64,000 bases of DNA from Siphonodentalium dalli (lineage: Eukaryota > Mollusca > Scaphopoda > Gadilida > Siphonodentaliidae): positions 114,739,195 to 114,803,194 of the forward strand of contig CP136065.1 of NCBI GenBank assembly GCA_032622095.1. The letters are read 5' to 3'. The position numbers and the translations under genes are program-made. This document shows positions 34,739 to 48,043 of this stretch, in pieces; within the stretch, counting starts at the first letter, position 1, and each line of letters starts with the position of its first letter. The notes beneath the pieces were generated by a model. It was given only the letters and a program-made list of their open reading frames with translations. It was not told the origin of the DNA and ran no database searches.

Positions 34739-36627
34739 GTAAGTTAAAATTTGCTTATTTATTATTACATCGCTCTTTACTATCGCAAAACTAGTTGGTC
34801 GGTAATAGGGTACAGCCTTCATAATTGGCTACGGCAATCAGCATTGCCGAAGCAATTTGCTGAAGCAAACTTGGCCATGGCATACTGTTGCCGTAGCGGA
34901 TTGCCGAAGCCAAACAATCTGAATTAAGAGGGCTGTAGGGTAGGATGCAGACAGGTCGCGTGTGTGCTTGTGGCGTATGCACAACGCGTAGAACACCCTG
35001 CTTTCCCGTGCGATACATAATGAGAGTAGTTTGTTTCGCGCCCGAGATGGTCGAACAGATCGAGACTGTCACCACAACTTTGGAGTTTGTAATGATACCC
35101 GGGAAGATTTGAAAGGGCCCTTGGCCCTCCCATACAACCCACTTTTGAATGCCTTATATAATTCCGATGAAGAGCGCTTGTATTGTTTGTGAGATTGATA
35201 CATATATACCCATGCACAGTATGTGTTAGCCTATACTGCGCATGAGACGGGTGCCACCAAAGCAAGAAGCAATGCCCCACGTCCATTTAGAACCACGACC
35301 GGCGGATAAAACCTTGATTAATCCGTGTGAGTTTTGTCCGTTGGTATATATATTGTTTCCAGTTGTGAAGAGAGAAGAGAGTAGGAGGGCGCGAAGCGCC
35401 CGGATTGGTCGAAAAGATCGAGAGATCTTCTCCTTCACCCCACGGTTGTTGTTTGAGGATATTGAACATAGAAAACATCATGTCTGAACACGGCAAAAGT
35501 TGAGTTGAATTGGTTGCTGTATGGGGAAGAGCCAACGAGCTTTAATATTTTATATGTCTATATTTTAATATCCTTTCTGTTTATGGGAGGCTTCTGACTA
35601 TTTTAGCAGCATACCCACCGGGAAAGTCATCCGTGCTTTAATGCCTCCTATCTATAGACTGGGCATGCACATTGTTCGCGAGTACAATTTGGCACCTATG
35701 GTCAACACATCGTGGGGAGGGGCACACAGAGCCAAATTTACGGCCCATATTTCGCGTAATCAAAGCCGATTTCGTACTCAGAGCACTGGCTGCATGTCAC
35801 ACATGTTTTAACAAATACCGGTTGCGATCTTTCAATAAATACCACAAACTCCCATCAGAAACATTCATACACGTTGCATTTGTTGATAAAATTTTAACCA
35901 CCGAATATTGTCTCCGGAGAGCGTATTTTTCAGGATTGATTCGGCTCAGAAGCAATGGCCGACATGTGTCTCTAAATTCACCACCCATACAGTTTACTAT
36001 CATTAAAAATCGGTCAAACGATGAACTAAATATCTGGAACTTAGTGATTTCTTTTCGGCTAATAATTTATTTACTCATACAAATCAACACATTGTCAGTA
36101 AAAAATTCTAATAGAGGAGAAATCTGTCGATAATTCCAACTTAAAAAAAAATTAAATTGTCAAGTCACACAGTTCCTAATTTTAATATTCATTGTGACCT
36201 GACCTTTCCATGACTGACATAGTAGAAACAGCCAATCACCGCTCAGTGTTAGAATCGAGGTCATGTCATAATATTATATTTACACACTAAGTGTTGTCAT
36301 CACTAAATCCAGCATTCTGATTGGTCGGCGCCCACGTGGCTAGCTGCAGTTATTTCTCGGTGAATGCGCAACGCATCATAACACCAAGCTCATAACACCA
36401 TCGATACGTCATTGGGTTTGGAAAGACGAACGCGTAATGTTTTGGGCGCATTTGGACTCGCGCAGGATTGACTTAATACATCATCGGGTTTCAATATGAA
36501 GAGAAATTGTACTTATTAACTTTTGACAAGGGTGCTATTGGGTATTTTGGGCTGATCTTGTCACGATACACTTTTCGATTTAAATACATTTACAAAAGTG
36601 GCTTTTTCGCTAAATGTATATAAATAT
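34739..36627. other. No gene recognised downstream of the PIF1-like exon
   Basis: Contains imperfect TTGCCGAAGC repeats (about 34840-34915) and a 153-codon frame (35672-36133) with no recognised motif. No downstream helicase exon was identified. Confidence 0.4.
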
Positions 36628-36784
36628 AAGGATTAACTGTCATGTGGACTATTTTTATGGAGATTTAACCGTGAGGTAAGTGGTCATAACTTGTATGTAA
36701 AACCCTTCGGGTTTTACACAAGTTATGTCCACTTACCTCACGGTTACATCTCCATAAAAACAGTCCACATGACAGTTAATCCTT
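36628..36784. repeat. Near-perfect 157-bp palindrome with TTCG tip
   Basis: The arms run from AAGGATTAACTGTCATGTGG through CCGTGAGGTAAGTGG to GTAAAACCC, then TTC, then the mirror arm. The tip CCCTTCGGG would form a canonical cUUCGg tetraloop in RNA. Only a few mismatches or indels between arms. Confidence 0.95.
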
Positions 36785-37120
36785 ATTTAATAAATATATT
36801 TTTTTTTTAAATAATAATTTAAATTCAGATTTAACTCCATGGTCAATAAAAAATTTTTTTTTAACATGTTAAACAAATTGAAAAACTAATGTCATTACCA
36901 TTCTGAAGGTTATGCCCCCTGGCTCTTCACTCAAGTTCACTGCTTCTCAGGCTTGTCAAAGTACCGCCAGTACCAAGGTAGTCGATACCGGTACTGCGTT
37001 GGAACCGCGGTACCGGTACTGGTGTTGTATTGTTTATTCCACTACATATCACAGATTTAAAAGAGTATATTCTAATGTGGTAATTACTGGTAATGTATGG
37101 CACTTTGTGCCAGTTTTTAT

Positions 37121-39000
37121 GTTTACCCATACCATAGTATGGTAAACATAGTGTCGTTGCCCGGATTGACCACTCGTCGTTGGTCCGTCTGTCTGTCCGT
37201 AGACACTTTACGAGTAATGCGATAACTCAAACATTTTCTATCCGATCGAAACCAAATTTTGTATATGGGTTTCTCAGCCTAAAATACAGATCGAGTTCGA
37301 ATTTGGGTTTGATCCGAGATTTTGTTACAGAGTTATGGCCCTTTTTCAACTTAGAATTAACGCATTCTGCCATAACTCAAACATTTTGTATCTGATTGGA
37401 ACCAAATTTGGTATGCGAGTTTCAGAGCCCAAAATACAGATCGAGTTCGAATATGGGTTTGATCCGATTTATTTTAAAGGAGTTATGACCCTTTTTCGAA
37501 AATAAAATTAAAAAAACAAAAATCCGATGCTATAACCAAAGTATATTTTGTCCGATTGTGTTCATATTTGATATGTAGGTTTATGATGACATGCCCCTCA
37601 TCTGTATAGTTTTTGGTATTGATTGGTTGATCGGTTTAGAAAATAATTAACCCTTTACACACATGCTATCCAATGCAATAAGTTGAACATATTTCTTCTG
37701 ATCTGCCTCATATTTCTTACCTAGGTTTTTCTTAGCACGTTCTTAGTCTGTATGGTTTTTGGTATTGTTTAATTAACCCTTTTCACTCTTATGTTTACTT
37801 AGAATTCACCCAAGCTGCTATGACTCAAAACATTTTTCATCTGATCAGCACCAAATTTGGTATATGAATTTATCACCCCTAAATACAGATCGAGTTCGAA
37901 TATGGGTTTGATCCGATATATTTTAACAGAGTTATGACCCTTTATAATTCAAATAATTACTGCTGGCAATTTTAAGAGAACATATCTGGCAGACCATGTG
38001 TTATTGAAATGAGTTAATTATCACTATGTCTATGGACATGCTATAAAGCCTGATAGTGGTACTCCTGGCTGGCAGGATTTGTTATCATATTAATGTCAAA
38101 TTGATTGATGGCTATCTGGTGGAGTGCTGTTTTCTGTGCAATATTAAGTTAACCCCTTTGCTGAAACAGGTTCATTACTAAAGTTTATGTAAACACTATA
38201 GGACACCTATTCTAAAATATTAAATTGGAATAGTCCATTGTTACTTAATTTGTAGGGATGTTTTACAGACATTGTTGTCTACATACACTGTTGTCTTATC
38301 TTAGACAAAAATTAATCCACACATTCCTCAGTTCCATGATGTGATGTCATTGCAAATGATTAACCCTCTCCACACATCATATGGTTTTGAAGCTTTTCGT
38401 TTGATCATTCTCCTATATTATGTCCAGGTTGATGGTGATCCACTTTTGATTTGCATGGATTTGGGATTAAAATTAAACCATTCCAAAGACACATATTATG
38501 CGATTGACAGATATAATATTATCCCTTTCACTTTGATCCAGGTTCAGTAAGGGTTTCAATAAATCACCAATTATATATTCATCATTAGAGGAAATGTCTT
38601 ATTTTGAAATTCCCTCAGTTGCATTTGGGCTCCAGGGTAATATTAATGGTGCTGGTATTCTTGAGTCTGACTTATTGTATGGGTTTCTAAATCCAATGAC
38701 ATGCTTTGTATAGACTATTTTGTGTTCATTAGTTTGGGTAAGATTAACCCTATTCTATCCGATTTGATAACTCAAATATTTCCATTGACTATGTTTATAC
38801 ATGTAGTTCTTGGCATAGTTGACAAGAACACACCACTAACCTGCATACTGAGGGTCATTTGGTTTATTTGCTTAAAAATATTAACATCCTCCGCCAATCC
38901 TGTTGACACAATGTGATAACTAAATATTTTTCACATGATCACTATATTAAGTGTGAATTGTTGAAACTTTAGCACTCATGAAAAGGTTGATGTAAGGATT
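37121..39000 (+). repeat. Degenerate tandem array with 5' palindrome (second rolling-circle-like family)
   Basis: Begins with a palindrome (GTTTACCCATACCATAG then TATGGTAAAC), then TCCGTCTGTCTGTCCG, then units of about 150-165 bp with ATAACTCAAACATTTT, GAACCAAATTTGGTAT and CAGATCGAGTTCGAAT (37221, 37372, 37818 and weaker later copies). The layout parallels the AGCTCAACTT family. Confidence 0.65.
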
Positions 39001-39080
39001 TATAAAATTTATAAAAATAGCTAATCGCTATCGCCAAGGTATGGGTTAAACATCTGCCGATCGTGATCGGCCTCTCGTTG

Positions 39081-39217
39081 GTGATTGTTGTGGATGACAA
39101 ATACAACTATGTCAGACTATCATAATACACGTATGCCACAGCAGCCACACATAAATGTGTGGCATACTTGCATTAGTATAGTCTGAAATAGTTGGAATTA
39201 TCACCCACAACAATCAC
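39081..39217. repeat. 137-bp imperfect palindrome
   Basis: GTGATTGTTGTGG and CCACAACAATCAC form the outer stem. CAGACTAT and GTATGCCACA pair further in, around a short ACACATAAATGTGT tip. Confidence 0.85.
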
Positions 39218-39974
39218 CTAAAATGTGCCATAGTTTAGACAGCCTGATAGGTGTTAGAACTTTTATGTTTAGGCGCTCAAATACATACATTGGAAAGATG
39301 GGTATATATATACATGTATGGTGAATGACAATTTAAACTGAAATAAATGTTATGTACTGCAAGGCTGCAATCCTCATATGTATTTAAAGTTATAATGTAA
39401 CACACATTGAGTCAATGACACATATATACATTGTTGAATAAAATGATAACAGCTTCAAGACTCGGCATCCGCCGCCGCGTGCTTGATCCGTTGGCACATA
39501 GTAGCATACCATACCATAGACCAAAGTTCCTTCAATTTTAATCGATCTATACTCATCTATTTACTGTTTTTGGCGAGTACCGAGAACCGTCGGTACTGAG
39601 TATCAGAACTGGTACCGTTGAAACGGCCAAGTACCGCCGGTACTGGTACCGGTACTGGTACCGGTTGACAAGCCTGCTGCTTCTACCATCAATGGTCCCA
39701 AAAAAAATAATGTTTACTCAAATTCTTGACCGAGAATGATCAATAAGAAGCATTACTTTGGTTCCAACTGTATGCCCACACATGTCAAGTGAAATCTGAC
39801 ATCTATAAACATTCCCTGGAGATCTGCTAGAGGACTCGGAGGTCATTAATTCCTAATTACAACAACAATCTATCATGTATTGTTCAAATCTCTCAATAGG
39901 ACATTTAACACTTCCACACCCACCACCTCACAAGAGAACATATTTGACACTGCCAGTTATACTATTTCAGTTTT

Positions 39975-40330
39975 GTTCAGATAGGGTCACCAGGTCAAAT
40001 AGGGGAAAGGCCAGGGGTATACCGGTACTTTCTCTCTATAGTAACCCTTAAAAAGTCTTCTTTGAAAGAATCACCAGGTCCAAGCAGTTGACATTTAATA
40101 TTGAGGCTCCTTTGGTGATTGTGATTCAGACTTGTTCTATCAGGGTCATCAGGTCAAATAGGTGCAAGACCAGGGACATAACTATTTGTTTCTGTAGTAA
40201 TTCATAAAATATCTTCTCAAGAGAATTTGAACTATTTAGGTGACTGAGATTCAGATTTGTTAAAATGAGGTCAACCTGTCAAGAAATGGCGGGGCTATGG
40301 GGACTTAACACTTTTCTGTCTAATAAAATC
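39975..40330. repeat. Old tandem repeat, ~155 bp period
   Basis: GGTCA-CAGGTCAAATAGG, CCAGGG-TA, TAGTAA and ATTCAGA-TTGTT recur at about 39985, 40145 and 40267 with many differences. Confidence 0.5.
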
Positions 40331-40851
40331 ATTGATATATCAAACTCATTAAAATATCTACCTTGGAACCACCTGACTGATTAATCTGACACAGCGTTTA
40401 GGTTCCATGGTAATTGGGCTTCAAACATGTCTAAATGGTTTTCAAAAAAGGTGCTTGTAAGATTGGAAATTTCCAACAATTGAGAAAGTTTGAGGTGTCG
40501 GTTGTGAAATTCCAACTGAAGGGATGTTCGTAAAAGGATTTACGAACTTGAGAGTCCGGTCAGGAGGAACTTGTTATGATCTGGAGGGGGAGAGGGGCGG
40601 TCAGTAGTGTACATGGGTAATTTCAAGGTACATGTAGATATTCACTGATTTACATAAATGAAGCCTCTCTAACCACATGTCCTGTTTAGAACTACTTCTT
40701 TTAAAGTGATTATGACAAGTTCTGACTATTGTGGTCTTTGCAGTCAGCTGAGCGACCCCAGTCATTGACTGTCTTGTTATGGGAAAATTCCAATTATGAT
40801 CTACGGTACCATTAGATGTTATTGCATAGCATATGTTGTTGTTTTGTTTTT
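40331..40851. other. No gene seen
   Basis: Unique sequence leading into the main array. A GGAAATTTCCAAC motif resembles the 33.2-33.9 kb repeats. Confidence 0.4.
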
Positions 40852-42812
40852 AGCTCAACTTTACTTTGTAAAGTTTGAGCTATTGCCATGGCTTTGTCGT
40901 CCGTCGCCCGTGTGTGCGTAAGGTGTCAACAATAGAGGCTACATGTCGTACCTTTGATCGGATCATTATGAAATTTGTCATAGCTGTTGACATCAACATT
41001 TGTACCGGAATGATTCATTTTGTGGTCATTCGGAAAAAAAACATGGCCGCCAGTGGCCATCTTAGATTTCAAAATTCAATCCATTAGCACGGGCTACAGG
41101 CCGTACTGTTCGTCTGATCGTCATGAAATTTGTCATGGATGTTAATATTGACATGTAGATGGGGAACGAGTAATTTTGGGGTCATTCGGCCAAAAAACAT
41201 GGCCGCCAGCAGCCATCTTCGATTTTACTCTTTGCATGACTAAATCCTTTAGCACGGGCTACAGGTCGTACCTTTGGTCAGATCATCATAAAATTTGTCA
41301 TGGATGTTAACAATGACATGTAGATGGGAACGAGTCATTTTTGGGTTATTCGGGTAAAAACATGGCTGCCAGCAGCCATCTTCGATTTTACTCTTTGCAT
41401 GACTAAATCCTTTAGCACGGGCTACAGGTCGTACCTTTAGTCTGATCATCATGAAATTTGTCATGGCTGTTGAAATTGGAATGTAGATGTGAACGAGTCA
41501 TTTTGGGGTCATTCGGACAAAAAACATGGCCGCCAGTGGCCATCTTTGTTTTCAAAATTCAATCCATTAGCACGGGCCACAGGTCGCATTGTTCGTCTGA
41601 TCATCATGAAATTTGTCATGGATGTTAATATTGACATGTAGATGGGAACGAGTCATTTTGGGGTCATTCGGCCCAAAAACATGGCTGCCAGCAGCCATCT
41701 TGGATTTTACTCTTTGTATGACTAAATCCTTTAGCACGGGCTACAGGTCATACCTTTAGTCTGATCATCATAAAATTTGACATGGATGTTAACAATGACA
41801 TGTAGATTGGAACGAGTCATTTTGGGGTCATTCGGCCAAAAAACATGGCCGCCAGCAGCCGTCTTGGATTTTACTCTTTGCATGACTAAATCCTTTAGCA
41901 CGGGCTACAGGTCATACCTTTAGTCTGATCATAAAATTTGACATGGATGTTAACAATGACATGTAGATTGGATCGAGTCATTTTGGGGTCATTCGGCCAA
42001 AAAACATGGCCGCCAGCAGCCGTCTTGGATTTTACTCTTTGCATGACTAAATCCTTTAGCACGGGCTACAGGTCGTACCTTTGGTCAGATCATCATAAAA
42101 TTTGTCATGGATGTTAACAATGACATGTAGATGGGAACGAGTCATTTTTGGGTTAATCGGGCAAAAAACATGGCCGCCAGCAGCCATTTTGGATTTTACT
42201 CTTTGTATGACTAAATCCTTAGCACGGGCTACAGGTCGTACCTTTAGTCTGATCATCATGAAATTTGTCATGGCTGTTGAAATTGGAATGTAGATGGGAA
42301 CGAGTCATTTTTGGGTCATTCGGACAAACAACTTGACCGCCAGCGGCCATCTTGGATTTCAAAATTCAATCCATTAGCACGGGCTACAGGTCGTACCTTT
42401 GGTCTGATCATCATGAAATTTGTCATGGATGTTAATATTGACATGTAGATGGGAACGAGTAATTTTGGGGTCATTCGGCCCAAAAACATGGCCACCGGCA
42501 GCCATCTTGGATTTTACTCTTTGTATGACTAAATCCTTTAGCACGGGCTACAGGTCATACCTTTAGCCTGATCATCATAAAATTTGTCATGGATGTTAAT
42601 ATTGACATGTAGATGGGAACGAGTCATTTTGGGGGTCATTCGGCCAAAAAACATGGTGCCAGCAGCCATCTTGGATTTTTTCTCTGTGTGTGACTAAATT
42701 CTTTACTGCTCATTTTTACACTCCATTTTAATCTCTCTATTCATTGCTCATCACAAAAAAATTACCTTCTTTACAAAGTTGAGCTACAGTGTCATTGACA
42801 CTTTCATTATTG
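40852..42812 (+). mobile_element. HINE-like tandem-repeat element A
   Basis: 5' end AGCTCAACTTTACTTTGTAA forms an imperfect palindrome with AAGTTTGAGCT, followed by TATTGCCATGGC and a GT-rich run. About eleven units alternate between two subtypes. Type 1 (about 163 bp) carries TTTTACTCTTTG-ATGACTAA; type 2 (about 156 bp) carries TTTCAAAATTCAATCCATTA. The 3' end is AAGTTGAGCTACAG, the hairpin AGTGTCATTGACACT (42788-42802) and TTCATT. Such short inverted termini plus a 3' hairpin and internal tandem repeats are features of non-autonomous Helitron2/Helentron elements. Confidence 0.8.
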
Positions 42813-44721
42813 TTAGCTCAACTTTACTTTGTAAAGTTTGAGCTATTGCCATGGCTTGGTATCCGTCGTCCGTGTGTGCGTGTTTGTGTATGTGTGTCTG
42901 TGTGTGATGCGTCAACAATTTCCTTTAGCACGGGCTACAGTTCGTACCTTTGGTCCGGTTATTATGAAATTTGTCATGGATGTTGACATTGACAAGTAGA
43001 TAGGAACGAGTCATTTTGGGGTCATTTGGAAAAAAAACATGGCCACCAGCGGCCATCTTTGATTTCAAAATTCAATCCATTAGCACGGGCTACAGGCCGT
43101 ACTGTTCATCTTATTGTCATGAAATTTGTCATGGATGTTAATATTGACATGTAGATGGGAACGGGTAATTTTGGGGTCATTCGGCCAAAAAACATGGCCG
43201 CCGGCAGCCATCTTAGATTTTACTCTTTGTATGACTAAATTTTTTAGCACGGGCTGCAGGTCGTACCTTTGGCCTGATCATCATAAAATTTGTCATGGAT
43301 ATTAACAATGACATGTAGATGGGAACCAGTAATTTTGTGGTCATTCGACCCAAAAACATGGCCGCCAGCAGCCATCTTGGATTTTACTCTTTGTATGACT
43401 AAATTCTTTAGCACGGGCTACAGGTCGTACTTTTAGTCTGATCATCATAAAATTTGTCAAGAATGTTAATAATGACATGTAGATGGGAACGAGTCTTTTT
43501 GGGGTCATTCGGCCAAAAAATATGGCCGCCAGCAGCCATCTTGGATTTTACTCTTTGTATGACTAAATCCTTTAGCACGGACTACAGGTCGTACCTTTAG
43601 TCTGATCATCATAAAATTTGTCATGGCTGTTGAAATTGGAATGTAGATGGGAACGAGTCCTTTTGGGGTCATTCGGACAAAAAACATGGCCGCCAGTGGC
43701 CATCTTGGATTTCAAAATTTAATCCATTAGCACGGGCCACAGGTCGTACTGTTCGTCTGATCATCATGAAATTTGTCATGGATGATAATATTGACATGTA
43801 GATGAGAACGAGTAATTTTGGGGTCATTCGGCCAAAAAAACATGGCGCCAGCAGCCATCTTGGATTTTACTCTTTGTATGACTAAATTCTTTAGCACGGG
43901 CTGCAGGTCTTATCTTTAGTCTGATCATCATAAAATTTGTCATGGATATTAACAATGACATGTAGATAGGAACGAGTAATTTTGGGGTCATTCGGCCCAA
44001 ATACATGGCCACCAGCAGCCATATTGGATTTTACTCTTTGTATGACTAAATTCTTTAGCACGGGCTACAGGTCGTATTTTTAGTTTGATCATCATAAAAT
44101 ATGTCAAGAATGTTAATAATGACATGTAGATGGGAACGAGTAATTTTGGGGTCATTCGGCCAAAAAACATGGCCGCCAGCAGCCGTCTTGGATTTTACTC
44201 TTTGCATGACTAAATCCTTTAGCACGGGCTACAGGTCGTACCTTTGGTCTGATCATCATGAAATTTGTCATGGATGTTAACAATGACATGTAGATGGGAA
44301 CGAGTCATTTTTGGGTTATTCGGGTAAAAAACATGGCCGCCAGCAGCCATCTTGGATTTTACTCTTTGTATGACTAAATCCTTTAGCACGGGCTACAGGT
44401 CGTACCTTTAGTCTGATCATCATGAAATTTGTCATGGCTGTTGAAATTGGAATGTAGATGGGAACGAGTCATTTTGGGGTCATTCGGACAAAAAACATGG
44501 CCGCCAGTGGCCATCTTTGTTTTCAAAATTCAATCCATTAGCACGGGCCACAGGTAGCATTGTTCGTCTGATCATCATGAAATTTGTCATGGATGTTAAT
44601 ATTGACATGTAGATGGGAACGAGTCATTTTGGGGTCATTCGGCCCAAAAACATGGCCGCCAGCAGCCATCTTGGATTTTACTCATTGTATGACTAAATCC
44701 TTTAGCACGGGCAACAGGTCA

Positions 44722-47700
44722 TTTCGGCCAATTTGGCCGGTTACTTCGTGTGAGTTTTTCATCTGACGTGTGTGTCGGAATAATGATGTGGAGGATTTAT
44801 GTAAATGTTAGCCCAAACTACATTTCCAAGTAACGATGGTTTTGTTGTTTATTTTGAGGAATAATACCACGTCAGATGAATTCAGCCCAAATATGTTAAC
44901 AGTTGTCGTGTAAAACATTTGGCAGTAAGTTAGCGTTATTTAGTATTGTGGATGTCCTTTAACATGGGGAAAATAGACTACTGCGCTTGAACGAGCATGT
45001 GAATTGTCGTTTTTAATGTATAGCAACTTTATAATCAATAACAGAGGCATTCTCTGTCAAATAAGGTCGCTCTATTTACGATACCAATTGGGGAACTTTG
45101 TAAATTAAATTACGCGTAAACTTAACCTGCTGCAAATAGAAAAGGTGTCAGAATCGGCGTACTCGCCCCAGGGCTAACTCGCCCAATCGGCGCGTGCCAA
45201 CTCGGAATAAAAGGCCAACTCGGAATAAAAGATGCATACGGGGTGTTATATGGCGTTTGGTCCGTTGTTTCTCAATGAATATTATTGAAATTTGGTGTAT
45301 ATGTCCGGGCTGGGACATGGAATACAACAACGTTTGAATTGTTTTTAAATTTACAAATTTGTTGATTTTATTCATTTTGTTTTCGTTCTGAAACACACTA
45401 TAAAGTGTATATAATATAATAACGAACACGAGACATACATAATTTATGAACTGTTAACAAAAGATATCAAATTCAATACATGACAAAGATGACTCAGTGG
45501 AGTTTATAAAGTGAACATAAAAACATTGAGGTAAGAATCTTTTTAAGGAATTCAACTTTATTTAATGATAATAAACACATAAATTAAAATAACAAACATG
45601 AGACATACATGATTTATAAACTGTTAACAAAAGATATCAAACTCAATACATGACAAAGATGACTCAGTGAAGTTTATAAAGTGAACATAAAAATATTAAG
45701 GTAAAAATCTTTTTAAGCATTACTAAACCGTTTAGCACAGTCCACTTCACTCATCCGATCATCACTAAACTTCATATTTATCTTGATATTGATCTATCAG
45801 ATGAGAGCTATAAAATATTTTTTTAATTTTATAGGAAAAAATGGTCGCCAGCGGCCATATTGCATTTACGTTATATGTTATCGCGTCATGTCGATATCTA
45901 GTATTACTTAGAAATTTCACCTTTCCAGATTCATAATTGCTCCATTGACTGTAACAGATGGAATTATTCCCCTCTTCGGATAGAGTGTCACTGAAACTTT
46001 ATTTTGTCAGACTGTCTGTATAGTCACTGATTATATATGGCAATAATCTGTAATAAGATGTAGCACTATTTTATTTTATATTTACATGCAGTGCTATTTT
46101 TATACAACAATTCTAATCCCCCCTAGATCATCATGTGATCGACCATACATCGCGCGAGGACCTGGTTGAATTAAGGGGGGTTTTTATGGATAACTTCTGT
46201 CCTCAAGCTAGATTATACTTATGACATTTAATGGCATGTTTCTAACATGGAGGGTTAGATATGCGTGAGACACCACCACTCTTCAATTCACACCAAGTTA
46301 TCAGCTGTCATATTCGGATATTAGAACCCATAGCCATGATATATGGTTTATTTTGTGTATACTAGTAATATTGTTATTTTCAGTACCTTTATATACCAGT
46401 ACTGTGTATAACAATGCATATACATTAATCCATGTATACAAGTATATTGATTCAACGGATTCAGTGGTTTTGTCCATCAGTCTATCAAATTTGCGGGGAA
46501 AACATGGCCACAAGCAGTACACCCTGTTAAATTTCGAATTTGAATCAATTGGCGCACCCTGCAGCCAGCTTTTATTGGAGAACTTTTTCTCATGTGGATA
46601 GTTTGGGTCACCGCTAGATGTGAGCCATGTTTTGTTCTCAAGCTGTCCTTGTTAAGACATCACTGCCAGCGGTGATCTTGAATTTTACTATTTTTATGGC
46701 TAAATAATTTGGTTGATCCTACAGACGACACCCCTTGTCCGATCGTCACCAGATTCCACAATGATCTTCTGGATAACCAGGGGGAGAGTAATCTAATTTT
46801 CCCGAATTTCGTTAAAAAACATTACCACAGGCAGCAATTTGGTATCTTACTGTTTGATCCTCTTTTGCGTGACTGAATTGTTTAGCAACTGTACAGTCAT
46901 ATCCCTCATCTGATAATCACCACACTTTATATTGATCTTCGGGCTGACAACTAGATGGGAGCTATCGAATGCTTTGAATTTTTTTGGAAAACATTGTCGC
47001 CAGCAGTCATCTTCTATTTTGGTTTTTATATACATGTATATCTCTTCATTCGGATAGCCAGTATTACGTAGGTACTTCAACTTTCCGCATTCCTGTCATC
47101 ATTTGAAATATAAAAATTTACCTGATACCATGCACCCTTCAAATTTTTTTTCGTCGTATCTATTTTAATGACCCGTATGGTAATATTGATACAGATATAT
47201 TTGTCAAACATTTCTTTGTACAATATACAGGTATTTAGTTTGTAACTAAATCTAGAAATATATAATAGTAGCTGGTGGACCCTACTTCGTCCGGGATGTT
47301 CCCCTCTGATTTTCGGAGAATTGCGCGATTTAACCTTGAATTGACCATTTTAAAGGTGAACGTCATGTCGGGTCACGATTTGACCCGCCCAAAACACTCC
47401 CCGGACAAAAGTCACGACAAAAGTACCCGTCGAAATCCGCCCGGCTTTACCCGATTTGACCTTGAATTGACAATTTTGAATGTCAAGATCAGGTCAGGGT
47501 CATAATTTGACCCACCCGAAACACTCCTGGGACAAAAGTAACAGTAGGTATTATATTTCGTTGAAATACTTCGTTTTACCAGATTTGACCTTGGATTGAT
47601 CTTTTTGAATGTCAAAGTCAGGTCGGGATCAAGATTTGACCCGTCCAAATAGTCCAGAAACATGCCTACATCAGCACGTTCGAGAACATGGTCCCACGTG

Positions 47701-47990
47701 AAATTGGACCCGTCAATATTGCTCCCGGGATCGAAGTAGTCCTACACACAAATTTTTAGTCGGATCGGTCAAGGTCCAGAAACATGCCTATGAGCGAGGT
47801 CAAGTTGACACGTTAAATACCAAATCCGAGTCGGATCAGTCGAGCAGTGTTAGAGTCTATAACACATACATACATGCATTCATGCATACACACATACATA
47901 CAGACAGGTGTTCCAAAATGTATAATCGATAGCTACAACAATTCTATGGTAGATAGTTCACGGCCGACCTGATCCATGCATCTTAGTTTT
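44722..47990. other. Foreign segment interrupting the array
   Basis: Contains a 13-bp inverted repeat TTCATCTGACGTG/CACGTCAGATGAA (44758, 44868) and a direct duplication with period about 175 (45417 and 45592, ACATGACAAAGATGACTCAG). It also holds very old copies of the array unit and its 3' flank (45727-46010; about 46470-47100) and one CTAG-family copy (47266-47930). No gene was recognised. Confidence 0.6.
47266..47930 (+). mobile_element. CTAG-family repeat, diverged copy
   Basis: Starts with ATATATAATAGTAGCTGG then CCTACTTCGTCCGGG. It has three internal repeats of CCTTGAATTGACCATTTT-like blocks with GGGTCA-GATTTGACCCG, and ends in ACATACATACAGACAGG and TTCCAAAATGTATAAT. Same layout as 29281-29912. 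Confidence 0.65.
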
Positions 47991-48043
47991 CTTGTACCTT
48001 TAGTCTGATCATCATAAAATTTGACATGGATGTTAACAATGAC

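Larger units (their letters stand above)
36948..39676. mobile_element. hAT element with perfect 8-bp target duplication
   Basis: Inverted ends CAGGCTTGTCAA (36948; mirror to 39676), flanked by CTGCTTCT on both sides (36940-36947; 39677-39684). Subterminal zones are packed with GGTACCGG/TACCGGTACTGG. The interior has no transposase but holds a degenerate tandem array (37121-39000) and a palindrome (39081-39217). This is the best-defined insertion in the window. Confidence 0.93.

Noticed and set aside
35672-36133. 153-codon frame downstream of the PIF1-like exon
   Set aside because: No helicase motif or other recognisable domain and no matching acceptor. Not supported as a PIF1 exon.
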